Positions 22,467-34,994 are shown, numbered from the stretch's first letter. The stretch is DNA of 64,000 nt from Aquatica leii (GCA_035610365.1 CM069435.1:82803389-82867388), one strand, 5' to 3'. Numbers and translations: made by a program. The notes: a model not told the origin generated them from the letters alone.

Positions 22467-24975
22467 AGCAATGAATTAAAAAAAATTAATTTATATCAGG
22501 GTTATTCAACCAAAAAGATGTGCAAAATTAAAAAAAAAGTGTTTTAGTTTAGTGTAATGCAATTTGGAAAACGAATAAAGTTGAGAAGAAAAATATCATC
22601 GAAAGCATTTCATCACGGAAATCCAGTGTAATGGTTTTCCCAAAAGCAAAAGTAGTATCTACAGCTAAAAGTAAATACATTTTGCCAGCAGCTACTGTAC
22701 ACGAAGTGATAAGTGTTAAAAGCTCTTCAAGTAAATTTAAAGTCAATCAGTTGTCTTTTGTTATACCTATGTCAATCAAGGGAGTTATTTGTAATTGTGA
22801 CAGTTTAAAACGAACAAAGCATTAAGCATAAAGTCGTTGGTAACATTTTAGAAAGAAAATATGTATCTCCAAACTTGAAAAAATATGAAAGACTTAAGAT
22901 TTTGTTTATTAGTTTTTATATTGTATATTGCAATTTAACAACAATTGGTCTTAAATTGGAGTGTTAGAAGTTTGTTTAACAAAAAAAAATAATTAAAAAT
23001 TCTGATCAATAAACTCTAAATATAATATATCCAAAAAAAAGTTTAACAAAGCAAATTTAACAGTGAAATATTTTAATATTTTGTGCAAACATTTCTTATT
23101 TTTTAATTTACTATAATAAATTAAATTTATTATTAAGTGTTTAACACTGAGCGATATTATATCAATCAATTTGTGCTTAACCAATAGTATGTCAATAAAT
23201 TATTAAATTTTCATCTTTCTTAATTTTATTTATCTGTATTTTAAAGTGATCTAATAATCAACAGAAAAAGTTGTGTAATGCGTATATTTATTTATTCGTT
23301 TAAATTCGCTCGTTAAAAAGAGGAAAAGTCAAGAAGGGACAGAATTAATTGAATTTAAACGAACGAGATTAATATCGTAAATAGGCTATCACTGAATAAG
23401 ATATGGTAGTTCAGTGAAGAGAAGGTTAAATAAACCGAGTTAATGAAAGCGGCGTTGAAATATTGACCACTAATAAAGAGGTTCGGATTAATTGATATCG
23501 ATAACGCAGACGGTGCCAGCAACGTGATTAGTAATCGCTTCTATTAATTGTCAGTTGCAGATGGCGCTCGTTTTCTCAATGTGTTGGTGACACTTATTAA
23601 GCTATGGTTATGTTATCTTATTAAGCTATCAATAGAAGTGCAAAACGTCACTTTTGATTTATGATTATTTTAAAAATTTGGTTTTAATGTTATTTGCATT
23701 CGAGGGTATTATAAATTTTACACACATTTGTAATAGTGATACCTTTCATACTTTCTAAAAAATATTTTACTACATGGCACACAAAACTAATATTAATATA
23801 AAATGTTAGCAATTTATATTTTGATGTAACTTTTTACTAACTCGTGAAATTGATTTTGCAATAAATACAATATTACAGTATACAAATACATTAAAAGTCA
23901 CAATTAATTTAGTGACGGAGGACTTCAACCGAAATGACATAGTTGGTGAATTTTATAGCATAATAATGGTTTTTTAAATAAATTTTAAAAAGTTGAGAAT
24001 AGTTTATTAAAGCACGTATATTTTTAAATTTTAGCGTGTAGGGTAAGAGGTACAGTTGTTGACACCGTGATAGTTATTAACACACTTATTTTAATCAGAA
24101 ATTAATAATTTTCTATTCTTTAGAAAATTTGAATTGTTTCCACCCTAATTTTCCGTTATAGTATTTTAAGTTGGTAACGTTTTATTATTCTGGGTTGGTA
24201 ATATGATTAATTTTCCTATTTCACTTGGGTTTTGCACGCTGTTATTTGCGTCGATGTTAATTGCTAACGTTTTTATAATATTTTGTTGATTTTATTGGTT
24301 TTTTTTGTTGGTTAAGATGTTCTTTTATATTATACTACACTGTCTTTAAAGTAGAATTTACATTTTAAAATATTGAAAATTAACCTTACGTGGGATTTTT
24401 ATGTGGTGTCGACTACTGCCATGCATTTTAGTGACATCAACAATTTTAGACACTCCGTGTCAATAAGTCTCTGCCATCCTCTTGTTTCAAATTTAAAGTT
24501 TTTCACATTTGTATTTTATCACAATATTAAAGGCAGTCAGAAATATTTAATCGTGGTAATACCAAATCTGTAAACAGTTGACGATACCTTATTTTAATTA
24601 TATTTAATCTTGAAATTTAGGTGACAATAACTATAAACATGTTACTGTCAATAACTATAAGATTAGTTTTTGATCTAATAATAACTTTTCTGTGTCATTA
24701 AAATCTGTTTTTTTTAAGTTTTACTTCTACTCCCAAAATAAAACAAACATTAGGTATTGACAAAAATTCAAATTGATTTTATAGATATAAAAGAGAGTAA
24801 CTGGCGCAAGTGCTACTGTTATTGAAGCTGATATAAGTAAATGGTTTCTAAATGTTAAAGAATACTTAAGTTAAAAAAATCTAATAAATATTTTAATCGA
24901 CGCAAGCCGTCTTTTCAGTGGACATGATACAAATTTTGCTTTGTGCCCAAAAGCAAAAAAAGTTATTGCTACTTA
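22467..24975. other. AT-rich stretch with one GC-richer island (23290-23620)
   Basis: No gene recognised. Between about 23296 and 23367 TCGTTTAAATTCGCTCGTT and TTGAATTTAAACGAACGA form an inverted repeat. The following 250 bp are noticeably less AT-rich than their surroundings but have no long open frame. The rest is plain AT-rich DNA. Confidence 0.5.
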
Positions 24976-25875
24976 CAGGGACCTGAACCGAAACGTAATA
25001 ACGGTTCCGGTACGGTTCTGGTTTAACTGAAAATTTTTTTTACGGTTTCGGTTCCGGCTTAGGTTCCTATAGACACAAACGGTCCGGTTCTTGTTTTTTT
25101 GAATATTTTTAGGTTTTTTTTGGTTATAGCAATTCAACTACATATTTAAATAAATACAAATTATTTATACAACTCAACAGAAGCGTACAGAAGTTAGGAA
25201 AAGATTAATTAGTGTCATGGCCATTCTTTACTAAACATTAAGCAATAAATAAATTATAGACAATTATATAAACGTGTTCTACCTACTTATCATATGTATT
25301 GTAAACCCAAAATTTATTCGTTCAAAAGATCACTTTTATCTTATGACCAGTCATCAGTTTATGTTATCGTCATTTTGTTAATTATGTTTTGACTGTAGGT
25401 ATGAAGGAAAATATAAGGGTAAAGTTGCCCATTTTGAACCGGCTTTCAAATTGAACCTAGGGCAATTTTATAGTTTTCGTACAAACTAGTGCCATCTATA
25501 CGTAAGGATTTCAACAAGCAGTGGTACAAAAGCTAAGCATGGTGACAAACATTCCGATAGAATTCCTTCAATCGTATTCCCGCGCAGGTGAATACCATAA
25601 CCCCCTAAGCTAAGCAAGTTTACGAAGTTAAGCAAGGTAAGAGATATTGTAATAACTAACATGAAATAGTCTAATGTTTTAGTTGTTTGCTAACACCGCT
25701 CGATTACTTAATACCTGTTTCTTTTTTTAAATTACAAACAATAATATAAATTTACTAGTGGTTGCCCAAGTTGAACCCCAGCCAGTATTCCAAATTGAAC
25801 CGGGGTTCAATATGGGCGGCTGCGACTTGATATAATGTATTTTAGCATTCATTAGTCATTTAGTAATTTGTTTAG

Positions 25876-27429
25876 ATGACGAAAAGGGGAAACTATAGGA
25901 GATGGTCTTAAGAAGACATGCAAATGACACTAACAGCTTACAACAGCGGGGCGAAGGGGTTGAATCAGTGCAGTCGTGACTACAACATATCAAAATCTAC
26001 CCTACTTCGGCATGTACGGAATTCAAACAAATTTGCAAAAAACAACAAGAAGTCATTAGGAAGGTGTCCCACATTTGAGAATGAAATAGAAGAATTACTT
26101 GCAGCCCGTATAGTGGAAATGTCCGATTGCCTTTTTGGATTGACAATCCGTGATATAAGAAACTTGCATTCGACTTGGCAGAGAAAAACAATATTCCTCA
26201 CCAGTTTAGCAAAGAAAAAAAATAGCAGGAAAAAAATGGTATTATAACTTTATGAGAAGATACCCTAATTTGTCATTGCGTCAACCGGAATCGACATCTC
26301 TCAATAGAATAAAAGGGTTTAACAAAGAAAATGTTAACCAATTCTTTGATTTATTAGAAAATTTATGCGACAAGTATACAATCGGCCCAACTTCCATATT
26401 TAACATGGAAGAATCTGGGTTTTCTACTGTGGCCAAACGTTGTCAAAAAATTGTTACAACGAAAGGATGCAAAGCTGTCGGTGCCGTGGCTAGTGAAAAA
26501 CAAGGCGTGAATACAACGATAGCATGCTGCATAAATGCGGCAGGATTTTATGTGCCACCAGTAATAATTTTTAAACGAAAACGTTACACAGTAGAATTAA
26601 GTAATGGCGCTCCACCCGGAAGTAAAGTAGAAATATCAGATAGTGGGTATATCACTAGCGAACTTTTTGTAAAGTGGCTAAAGCACTTTACAGACGTTGT
26701 TCACCCTACTATGGAGAGGAAAGTGCTACTCCTGTTATATGGACACACGACACATTCTAAAAATCTAGAAGCTCTGGTTTTGGCAAGAGAAAATGGGATA
26801 ATTAGGATACAGTTGCCAGGTCGCACAACTCATCGCCTTCAACCATTTGATCGGTCATTTTTTAAACCGTTAAAAGTGTATTATTTTCAAGCATTAGAAA
26901 AATGGTTGAATACCAACGCAGGGCGCCCTGCCACTCAGTTTCAAGTTGCCGAACTTCTGGGCGAAGCATATGGTAGAACAGCTACTATCGAGAACGCTAT
27001 AAACGGTTTCAAAGCATCCGGCGTTTGGCCCGTTAATCGACGCGTTTTAAGGAATCCGATTTTGTTGCTGCTGAGGTGCTTAAATGTAGGAGTATTCAGT
27101 CCAATGTCAACAATGACGCCAGTAAGTCCAGCGAACATGATAAAGTAGTACAATTAACTACAGAAACATTACCACGAGATTGTTCAACACCTTCGCCGGT
27201 GGCTATAGCATCAACAAGCTATGCCAACTTGTCGGTTAATTTAGACGACCTTATCCCATTACCACTGCCAGTAGAAAATGTGTCCAACAAGAGAACGTCC
27301 AGAGGTATTCAAAAGGCTGTAGAAATCACCAGCACTGCCTACAAAGAAGTCCTTGAAACCTCTGCAAAAAAGAAATATCAAAGTGCCCTTAAAAGGTTTG
27401 AGAACAAAGAAGACGGAGAAGTCTTCTAG
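25876..27429 (+). pseudogene. pogo/Tigger transposase (HTH-CENPB-DDE), dead
   Basis: It starts MTKRGNYRRW after a TTGTTTAG acceptor-like site. A Psq-type helix-turn-helix follows (AYNSGAKGLNQCSRDYNISK), then a CENPB-type HTH, a DDE nuclease domain from about 26380, and a basic tail. There is an in-frame stop right after RRWS, and frameshifts near 26160, 26217 (A-tract) and 27055. The catalytic triad is broken twice: NMDES is NMEES at 26408 (Asp to Glu) and LLDGH is LLYGH at 26738 (GAT to TAT, Asp to Tyr). The third Asp in LQPFDRSFF (26849) survives. The protein would cut and paste the TA-flanked element; this copy cannot. Confidence 0.92.
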
Positions 27430-27601
27430 AGATTCTGGAAAATCCATCACCACCACCACTTTATCCAACTCATCCTCGTGGTACTGCAAAGAGTATGGAA
27501 CAGACGAATGTACGGACATGATACAGTGCATGAGGTGCAAGACCTGGGCCCACTGCTTGTGTGTCGGTGTTAGTGCACGTAAGAAGTTTTATTGTGCATA
27601 G
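27430..27601 (+). pseudogene. PHD-like zinc finger tail of pogo transposase
   Basis: In another frame downstream of the basic tail the sequence reads WYCKEYGTDECTDMIQCMRC, then WAHCLCVG and FYCA, then stop. The spacing C...C...CxxC...W-H--C...C resembles the PHD-type finger that several insect pogo-like transposases carry at the C-terminus. The first CxxC is reduced to a single Cys. It overlaps the end of the basic region and is joined to it by a frameshift near 27400. Confidence 0.7.
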
Positions 27602-28027
27602 AATAACGTTTTGTTGTTTTAATTATTGTTTTCATATGTTATTCACATTTTGTCTATTTTTATTTCTTGTTTCGTAATTTTAAGTACACACAAAGTGCAA
27701 TTTGTTTTGCTATTCTTATTCTTGTTTATATTTTTATTTTGTAACCGTTTCAAATTAAATACTTTATGTTTTTAAACAATGTGTTATCTCATATTTTGCA
27801 TCACAAGGTGTAGGTTCAATTTAGGATATCAACGGTTCAACTTGAGCAACCAGTTTCTGATGTTGAACCATTTGTTATCCAACAGGAAAATGTTTATGCA
27901 AATTTGTAGAAGCTCTTTAACGGGTATTCAAAGGTAGAAATGGGTATCTATATGTTCAACAAATATTCTTGGTACAACATTTTGTGAATTTTTTTCTTTT
28001 TTATCACGTTACAGAGACCTTTATTAA
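27602..28027. other. pogo 3' untranslated part up to the piggyBac insertion
   Basis: Non-coding. It contains three GGTTCAA/TTGAACC words (27811-27870), part of the pogo subterminal array. It ends at the TTAA target (28024-28027). Confidence 0.6.
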
Positions 28028-30679
28028 CCCATTAGCGCCTAGTGGTGCCGTATGGAACCACCCGGTAGCGCTCTCTATTTAACGTGGTAGGTACATGTGG
28101 AGGTGGTTTTCGCGGTATCTTTTGCAGGTTATGTTTAATACAGACTTTGGTGAACCTTACGCTGTATTATTTGGGTGTTTTAGTTAATTTGTTGTGTTGT
28201 GATATTTGTTTTAAGTTTCTCTGGGCGGTCGTCTCTGTAAATAATGGACTTTCGTTTAGTGTAAGTATATTTTGAAGCATTTACCTTTAGAGAAACTTAA
28301 TTTTCCTAATCGTATCTGTTGGTTACAACCTAAAGCAAGTTATTTTCATCACTGGTATTACAGTACAAGCGGTATTTTTTTATTACGGCCCTATAAAACA
28401 CGCTGTTCCCATATGGAACCGCTAGGCGGTTTGCATGTTAGAATGATTTTCTATATAAAAAATTATATTTTAGAGGAATTACACTGAAAGAAGCCTTAGA
28501 TATAGCGTACGAATCTGATAGCGATGTACAAATCGGAGATATATATATAGAACCACCCGATTCTCATGCCCTTACTGATGAGGACTCTGGTGACGATGAG
28601 GAGGGTGGTTTAGTGGACAACCTTACTAGCCGTCAGCTTTCTGCCGAAGCAGAAATTCGTTTCACAAATAACAGAAGAGTTGGAGGAGTAGCAGAGGAGC
28701 TTGTGAAAGATTTCTCAGACGCCCAAGCTGTTGATACCTCGGTTGATACACCTACAACTTCAAAAATTGCTGCTAAAAAATCACTTACTCTAGACAGTAA
28801 GCCGTCAATGTATTCGTTTTGTGAAATGGGTGACTTAGAATCACCTAAATATCCGTTTCCACAGGGGGACTACACCAACTATAGCCAGCTAACGAACGTT
28901 GAGTTATTTGAGTTATTCTTTACGCATGAATTATTAGAAGAAATAGTCCAACAAACTAGAAATTATGCTCTTTTTAAAAACTGTGCTGATCCCAAAATTT
29001 CAGTAGAAGAAGTAAAAGTGTTTTTAGCAATTTTGATACTTAGTGGCTATAATCGGTTGCCCTCGAAAAGAAGTTACTGGGAAACGGAAAAGGACATGTG
29101 AAATAAGATGGTTTTTGAGGCTATGCGAAGAGACCGGTTCCTGCAAATATGTCGTTTTATTCATTTTGCTGACAACAATAAAATTGACAAAGAAGACAAG
29201 ATGTACAAGTTAAGATTTTTGACAGATTCATTGAAAGCTAAGTTTTTGGCTCATTTTGTTCCTGAGCAAAATTTATCTTATGATGAATCGATGATCCGAT
29301 ACTATGGGCGCCACGGATGCAAGCAGTTCATCCGTGGAAAGCCCATAAGATTTGGATACAAAGTGTGGTCTCTCAACACACCTAGTGGCTATATGGTTAA
29401 CTTTGAAATATATCAAGGAAAAAATCCACGGGCCAACAATACATATGAACAACTGGTTGGAAAAGCCGCTGCGCCTCTTCTGCAAATGATGGAGGATTTG
29501 GACGCTAATAAGAGAGTTCACCGTTACAACCTGTTCTTTGATAATCTTTTTACGGGTGTCAATCTCCTGTGCACGCTGAAAGCTAACGGATATGGAGCAA
29601 CAGGAACAGTTAGAGAGAACAGAGTTCCGCGTGACTGTCCAATAATGGCCAAAAAGATCATTATGAAAAAGTTACGCGGTACATATTCTACAGTGCTAGA
29701 AAAGAATACTGGCATTCAGTTTATACGATGGATGGACAATAGCGTAGCTACTATAGCTAGTACATCCTTTGGAGTTTCACCACTTAAAAACGTTGATAGA
29801 TATTCCCGAAAAAATAAAAAAACTATTCCCATTTCGAGACCTGATGCATTTTTACAGTACAACAAAAATATGGGCGGAACGGACCAGATGGATGAAAATG
29901 TATCTAAGTAAGCCGTCTATATACGTTTGCGTATTGCTTGTAAAAAGTATTTATTTTAGTTACCGTGTTGGAATACGATCAAAAAAGTGGTACTGGCCGA
30001 TTTTTACCTATTTGGTTGATGTTTCCATACATAACGCATGGCAACTCCGTAAAAAAAGTGGTCAACCTATAAGTCAACTTGAATTTAAAAGGATTATCGC
30101 ACAGGTAATCCAACTTTTGTTTGCATAATATAATATTATATTTGTCTGTGTCAACCCTGATGGTTACTATTTTGTCTTTTTATGTTACAGACTTACTTGA
30201 GAAGATATAAAAATCTTCCAAAAGGCAACGGCAGGACTGCTAAACATCCTGGAGACAATACGCGAGTGGCTGATGACATTCGGCTTGATAACATGGCTCA
30301 TTATGTTATTCCAGTACCAGATGGGAAAAGAAAACGATGTGCTGGAAACAACTGTAGCAGCAGGGGACGAACAATGTGCGACAAATGTCAAGTTGGACTT
30401 TGTGTCGAATGCTTTAAGGGATTTCACACTAAATAGAATATTTGAATAATGTTTTTAATAGTAAATGTAGACATATGTTGGTTTCTCTTTTCATTTTTTT
30501 TAATAAATCGTTTTCTCCTGTAATGCGCCTAGCGCGCCCAAATGGGAACACCTTATTACTAAGTGAACTTTGACCTAATCTTAAAAAAAAAGTATTTTCT
30601 CACTATATTACATCTAAACAACTAAGTTATGAAAGAAAATACAAAAAACTCAAAAAAAAATTACTCAGGCGTTAATGGG
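28028..30679. mobile_element. piggyBac-family element, 2652 bp, with TTAA target duplication
   Basis: TTAA at 28024-28027 and 30680-30683 bracket inverted ends: left CCCATTAGCGCCTAGTGG, right reversed CCCATTAACGCCTGAGTA. The first 12 bases match at 11 positions. Inner words such as TATGGAACC and GCGCCTAG recur at both ends. The single plus-strand gene fills the middle. It is inserted in the 3' part of the pogo element. It has the cleanest ends and gene of any element here, so it is probably the youngest. Confidence 0.93.
28244..30436 (+). pseudogene. piggyBac transposase, 4 exons, one premature stop
   Basis: Exons: 28244-28260 (ATG plus 14 nt), 28474-29907, 29960-30104, 30191-30436. All junctions are GT-AG and keep frame: the first gives MDFRLVGITLKEALDIAYES, the second turns VSK-stop into NVSNYRVGIRSKKWYWP. 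The predicted protein is about 613 residues, normal for the family. It has an acidic N-terminus, then the DDE/D core: LSYDESMIRYYGRHG (first Asp), LFFDNLFTG (second), RWMDNSVATI (third) and NMGGTDQMD (late Asp), all present. The C-terminal cysteine domain (CAGNNCSSRGRTMCDKCQVG, then LC-ECF-GFH) is complete. The only break is TGA at 29099-29101. The enzyme would excise at TTAA sites without footprints. Confidence 0.93.
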
Positions 30680-31163
30680 TTAATAATGGTTCAATATGGG
30701 CGACCTTACCTAACTCATTCCACGTTTGTTTCTGTTAAACAACTGCAAACTCAAGGAACTTATATTTATGATTTGGTCTAAAGTGGTCGATTTTTGAGAT
30801 ATTTGCAATTACAGTTTTCAGACCGCTTCTGACTACTTGAATAAGTGGAGATTGACTTTTGACTTGAACTATGCGGTAAGTTCTAAGAGCTCTGTTGTAT
30901 GAGATTTAATTTAATCGCAAAATTAACGTATTCCATAGTACAGTACACACTATTCTGAAAAGTTATTCTTTGCACCCTTATACCCTTATAATATTTAACA
31001 GTTTTGAATCGCGACGGGGATTTTGTAAGTGGTTGCAATAACAAAAAGCTTTTGACCTATCTTCAGTGACGCGTCTAAAAAAATCCGAATCAATTATTTG
31101 TTCTTATTGGAGTCATATTAAAAAGATACCAGCTATTTTTGTCGCAGCAAAGAAATTATTAAA

Positions 31164-31576
31164 TAATATACAGTGCACGCCGCTTATTGGAATTACGGAT
31201 AATGTTATCAATCAGGTAATGATATCACTTTATTAAAGAACAGGCCGGACGTATGCTACTGCATAGATAAAACACCGCTTATAGTAATCATAATATCAAT
31301 AATCATAAATGAGTTATCAATTTTTTTCTCAGGTTTGTTTCTATGGATAAATTTTGTTGCTGAATTTTCATAGTACGATTGTTTATAGTAAAAGCTTAAT
31401 TTTTGCAGTCTTGTTTATTTATTTTCGACTAAATTACGTAACGTTACATAATTTAAACATTTGTAAACTTTCTTAGAATAACAACTTAATTTAACTACGT
31501 CTTATCTGTTAACGTCATTTTGTATTTATTGTTGGTGTCAGCAAATTTCTGAGAATTGTGTAGTTCTTAGGGCGGT
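31164..31576. mobile_element. pogo/Tigger-type element end, copy 2
   Basis: It starts TACAGTGCACGCCGCTTATTGGA and follows the same order of blocks as 19815-20330. It stops abruptly where a different repeat (GGGCGGTATTCATAG) begins. It lies within the right arm of the hAT-like element. Confidence 0.65.
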
Positions 31577-31790
31577 ATTCATAGTTGTGTCTTAAAGTAA
31601 AGCTTAAGATCATCTTACGCAAGACGATCTTAAATGTTTAAGATTGCCTTAACATGGTATGTTTGCATAGTCAAAATTTAAGATAATCTTACTAAAGAAG
31701 TTGCTTCAAAGCGTTGTCTTATTTTATTTAAGATCGTCTTACATAAAACGATCTTAAGCTACAGCTTCGTCTGGTTTCGGAATATTTGTT
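31577..31790. mobile_element. Truncated MITE rich in TTAAGAT(C)GTCTTA
   Basis: It begins GGGCGGTATTCATAGTTG and then alternates CTTAAGAT, AAGACGATCTTAA and TAAGATCGTCTTA in both orientations, so it can fold on itself. No matching CTATGAATACCGCCC right end is visible, so one terminus is missing. Confidence 0.5.
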
Positions 31791-33130
31791 ATGTAATTAC
31801 CAATCAAATTTGTGTGTCGTTTAAAATTTTATAGTCCGCACTACTTTTTGTTACGGCAAATGCCGATTCCTACGCGACGACTAACAAAACAAGGATAACA
31901 ATTAGCGGGCTCTACATATTAAATTGATTTAAGAAGAACACTACAGTTTGTAGGCAATTACTTAATAACTGTTATTAAGTTATTTTTTCTTTTTTGCACT
32001 GAAAAGAAAAAAAAGAAAAAAAACTCAGATTTTTCTAAAAAAATCAGAATTGGAGTAACTAATTCAACATAAACAAGAAATGTTTATTTAAAATATACTA
32101 TGCTGTCGACCTGGGAGAGACAAAAGCTAAAGATAAAATAAAATTAAAAAAACATATAAGAACTTCTAATACCAAATCGTGTTTTTTCTATTCTTCATTA
32201 CTAAATTATTAGCTATCGTTTTAAAAAAATCAAACTTGTATTTGTTTTTTTGTATTTAATTATATTTTAAAATGCGTATGACGTAATTACTTGAACATTA
32301 AGAGAAAAATATTTTTTTAAACGTACTGTATTTACTAACTAAACATTACATATTCACTGCTCTTCCAAAGTTTTTGTTTATTACGCTTAATAATTATGTT
32401 TACAACTTAAAAATAAATAACGGTTTCGGTCCGGTTTCGGTCCAATTACAAATACCGGTTTCGGTCCGGTTTTCGGTTTTATATCGGTCCAGTCCAGGTC
32501 CTTGTGCTCATAGAAGGATACGAAATGTATACTAGTTTAATCACGGCACAGCAAAATCAACGTAACACTGCCGATGGTAATATATCCCAATAAAAAAAGA
32601 ACACTAGACATTTATAAGACAATTCCAAACGAATGAGGTTATGATTATGGGATAAGTGAAAATGGATGGATAAAGGCAGAATTGTTTTACGAGTACATTA
32701 CTAATGTTTTGTATTTAAGCTTAAAAAATGTATTGTTTTTTCCATACTTGTTTTAATATGTTTCAAGTCAGTTGTGTTTAGTTAGAAATTGTTCTTATTT
32801 CTTTGTACTCTACGTCAACAAAAATACTTTAACCAGCAGATGTTGTTGCGTTCAAATCACTGAAACAAGGTTGAAAGAAAGGAGTACTTGAATGGAGAAG
32901 GAAAAACCCATAGCATGCTTTACCTCCAAGACTTGTATCAACGCTATAATTGTGATATTTATAGAATCATTCTTTACTACTATTTATGTAGTGTTTGGTT
33001 CAAAAAAGTAATTGGACACTTTTAAGCGCGACCTAAAAGGTAGGCAACCAAAGTTACGTTATAACAGAATAGCTAGTTAAATTTGACAGCATTGACATTG
33101 TAGACATTACTTGCAGCAATATTACGAGGT

Positions 33131-34994
33131 TACTAACCATTCTGTATAAGCACCGCCTCAAGCGTTCAAATAACATGTTTTTTGCTGCAAATATGTATTC
33201 ATATTGTACCATAAAGATTTAAATTTTTTTTCATCAAATTTTTTATTTATGTCTCTATGTTCTCTGCTCAAGTTTCAAATGAATGCTATAGCCCTTATCT
33301 AAAAAAGTTTTAAATCATTTATAATTTGATGTATAATTAAAATTAATTTTAAAAAGTTCCATTAATAGCTCAAATAAATTGAAACTGCATGCCCAAATAT
33401 GAATATGCTGTTTTAATTAGCCTAAATTTTTAATATTTCCGGATTTAATTAAAGTCAACATTTAATTTTTTTTTTGTAAAAGAAGTATTATCATCATTAG
33501 AACGTAATTAGTGGTTGAACAATTGTTGTTGAACATTTATTCGTAGTTTGCATTTTTTCATAGAAAATGGATTTTTATGAATCTAGGCAAAATCCGATGT
33601 TCAATTGTTTTTTTGATGACACTGTCGTAATATACGGAATAAATGCTTTAATTTTGCTTATTTAACCCAATTTATGGATGATATCGAACCTACTAGTTCA
33701 AGTATTCGACAGAAGATATGCGCAACTCAATTTTACTTATCTGTGCCTGTAGAGTTTTATTTTCATGCGGTTTTCGTGAAATCTTACTTATATTATAACA
33801 AAAAGAACAAGTGGCGAGAAAATTATTATTCTTTTAAAAAGATATAATCTTTAGTTAGATGTAAACTGAACTAGAAATCAAAACTAGTATGAGTTTCGTT
33901 ACCTAAAAATCAAAACAGAATTCTTGCAGGTTTTTACTAATAATAAGTAATAGAAATATATCACCAAGCATTGGAAAAATCAGCCCCGCGGCTAAGCATT
34001 CGTCACAGCCCATGGACCGCAGGACGAAGTTTGTTTTAAACTTTCTCTACAGTTCATGGGATGAGTATTTAATTGTGCTTTACAGTTGTATTTGAGCGTC
34101 ATGTGTTCTTAAAGCATTACCTTACGCGAAATGTTAGCTTTTCTCGTTTTTTCTTTTTTTTAGGTAATTCAAATTAATTTTAATTAAGTATAATGTTAAA
34201 TGTTTCTGTTTACATTGCCTGATATTTTTTAAATTTGAATATAAGAAAAATGACAAAATTAAAAAATGGATCTTTTATTAAATATAATAAGAGCACGGTT
34301 TTACATATTATAAAAAAGGTTTTCAAACATTGTTATCTGTTTTCTTGAACACTAAACCATTCTATGATCATTTTTCTCTTGAACCGAGAACGGGTTTATA
34401 AACCAAAATGTAATAATACAAAGAAGCAAAACTTATTAACAAAATAATTACCAAACATTAATAATTTATAATTTTTAAAGTCTTTTTAAATTTATATTAT
34501 TATATAGTTTTTTCCTGCACTTTTACTTATTATTTTGCCTTTTTTGACAATGTTAATAAATCCATATAGGGTGCAAAACATTACATTTGGCAAACGTAAT
34601 GAGGCAATCATTTGGATTTGGTTCATTACATCTCAATTATTTTAAAAAACCTAGGATAGTTAATTATAAAACTAGTATAATTACCTACTAAACATAAATT
34701 TACAAATGTTTTTCTACTTTTATTACTAATACTTAGCGTATTGAAACCAAAATCAGAGATTGAATTAAAATTTGAGAAAAAAGAATACAGTAATTCTCAT
34801 CAAAATTACTCTTAAAGCAGTGTTTCCAGAGATCTGAAACCCTGTTCTTCTGGGGGGTATTCCATACCACCAGTAATGCTCCTTTCTGTCTAAAGCTCCG
34901 CTATTACTAAGTAGGGTATATAAATGGGTTGCTTAAAATTTATTTTGTAATGTATAATATTTAGTGTTTGTTTTGTGCCTCAATTTTGTGCAAA
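33131..34994. other. Interior of the Tc1-like element, no coding remains
   Basis: AT-rich with a few GC-richer words near 33975-34030. No recognisable protein or RNA gene; probably inserted or expanded non-coding DNA. Confidence 0.45.

Larger units (their letters stand above)
25416..30710. mobile_element. pogo/Tigger element, split by a piggyBac insertion
   Basis: The left end is AGGGTAAAGTTGCCCATTTT. The right end, reversed, is GGTAAGGTCGCCCATATTGA. TA lies at each side (25414-25415, 30711-30712). Removing the 2.65-kb piggyBac leaves about 2.64 kb, a normal size for an autonomous pogo element. TTGAACC/GGTTCAA words recur at least eight times near the two ends (for example near 25433, 25450, 25772, 25795, 27811, 27831, 27863, 30688), probably transposase-binding sites. 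The transposase pseudogene is on the plus strand. Confidence 0.8.
24976..32504. mobile_element. hAT-like non-autonomous element hosting nested transposons
   Basis: The left end is CAGGGACCTGAACCGAAAC. The right end, reversed, is CAAGGACCTGGACTGGACC. The C-A-(G/A)-GGACCTG start is hAT-like. Both ends are followed by many ACCGGAACCG / ACCGGACCGAAACCGG words, a dense subterminal repeat array. Flanking octamers (GCTACTTA left, TGCTCATA right) are only loosely similar, so the 8-bp duplication has decayed or the limit is a base or two off. No hAT transposase is seen. Without the pogo insertion the element would be about 2.2 kb. Confidence 0.7.

Noticed and set aside
22549-22825. Overlapping frames on both strands just right of the 18.7-22.5 kb element
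   Set aside because: They mirror each other and match no family; likely chance in AT-rich DNA.
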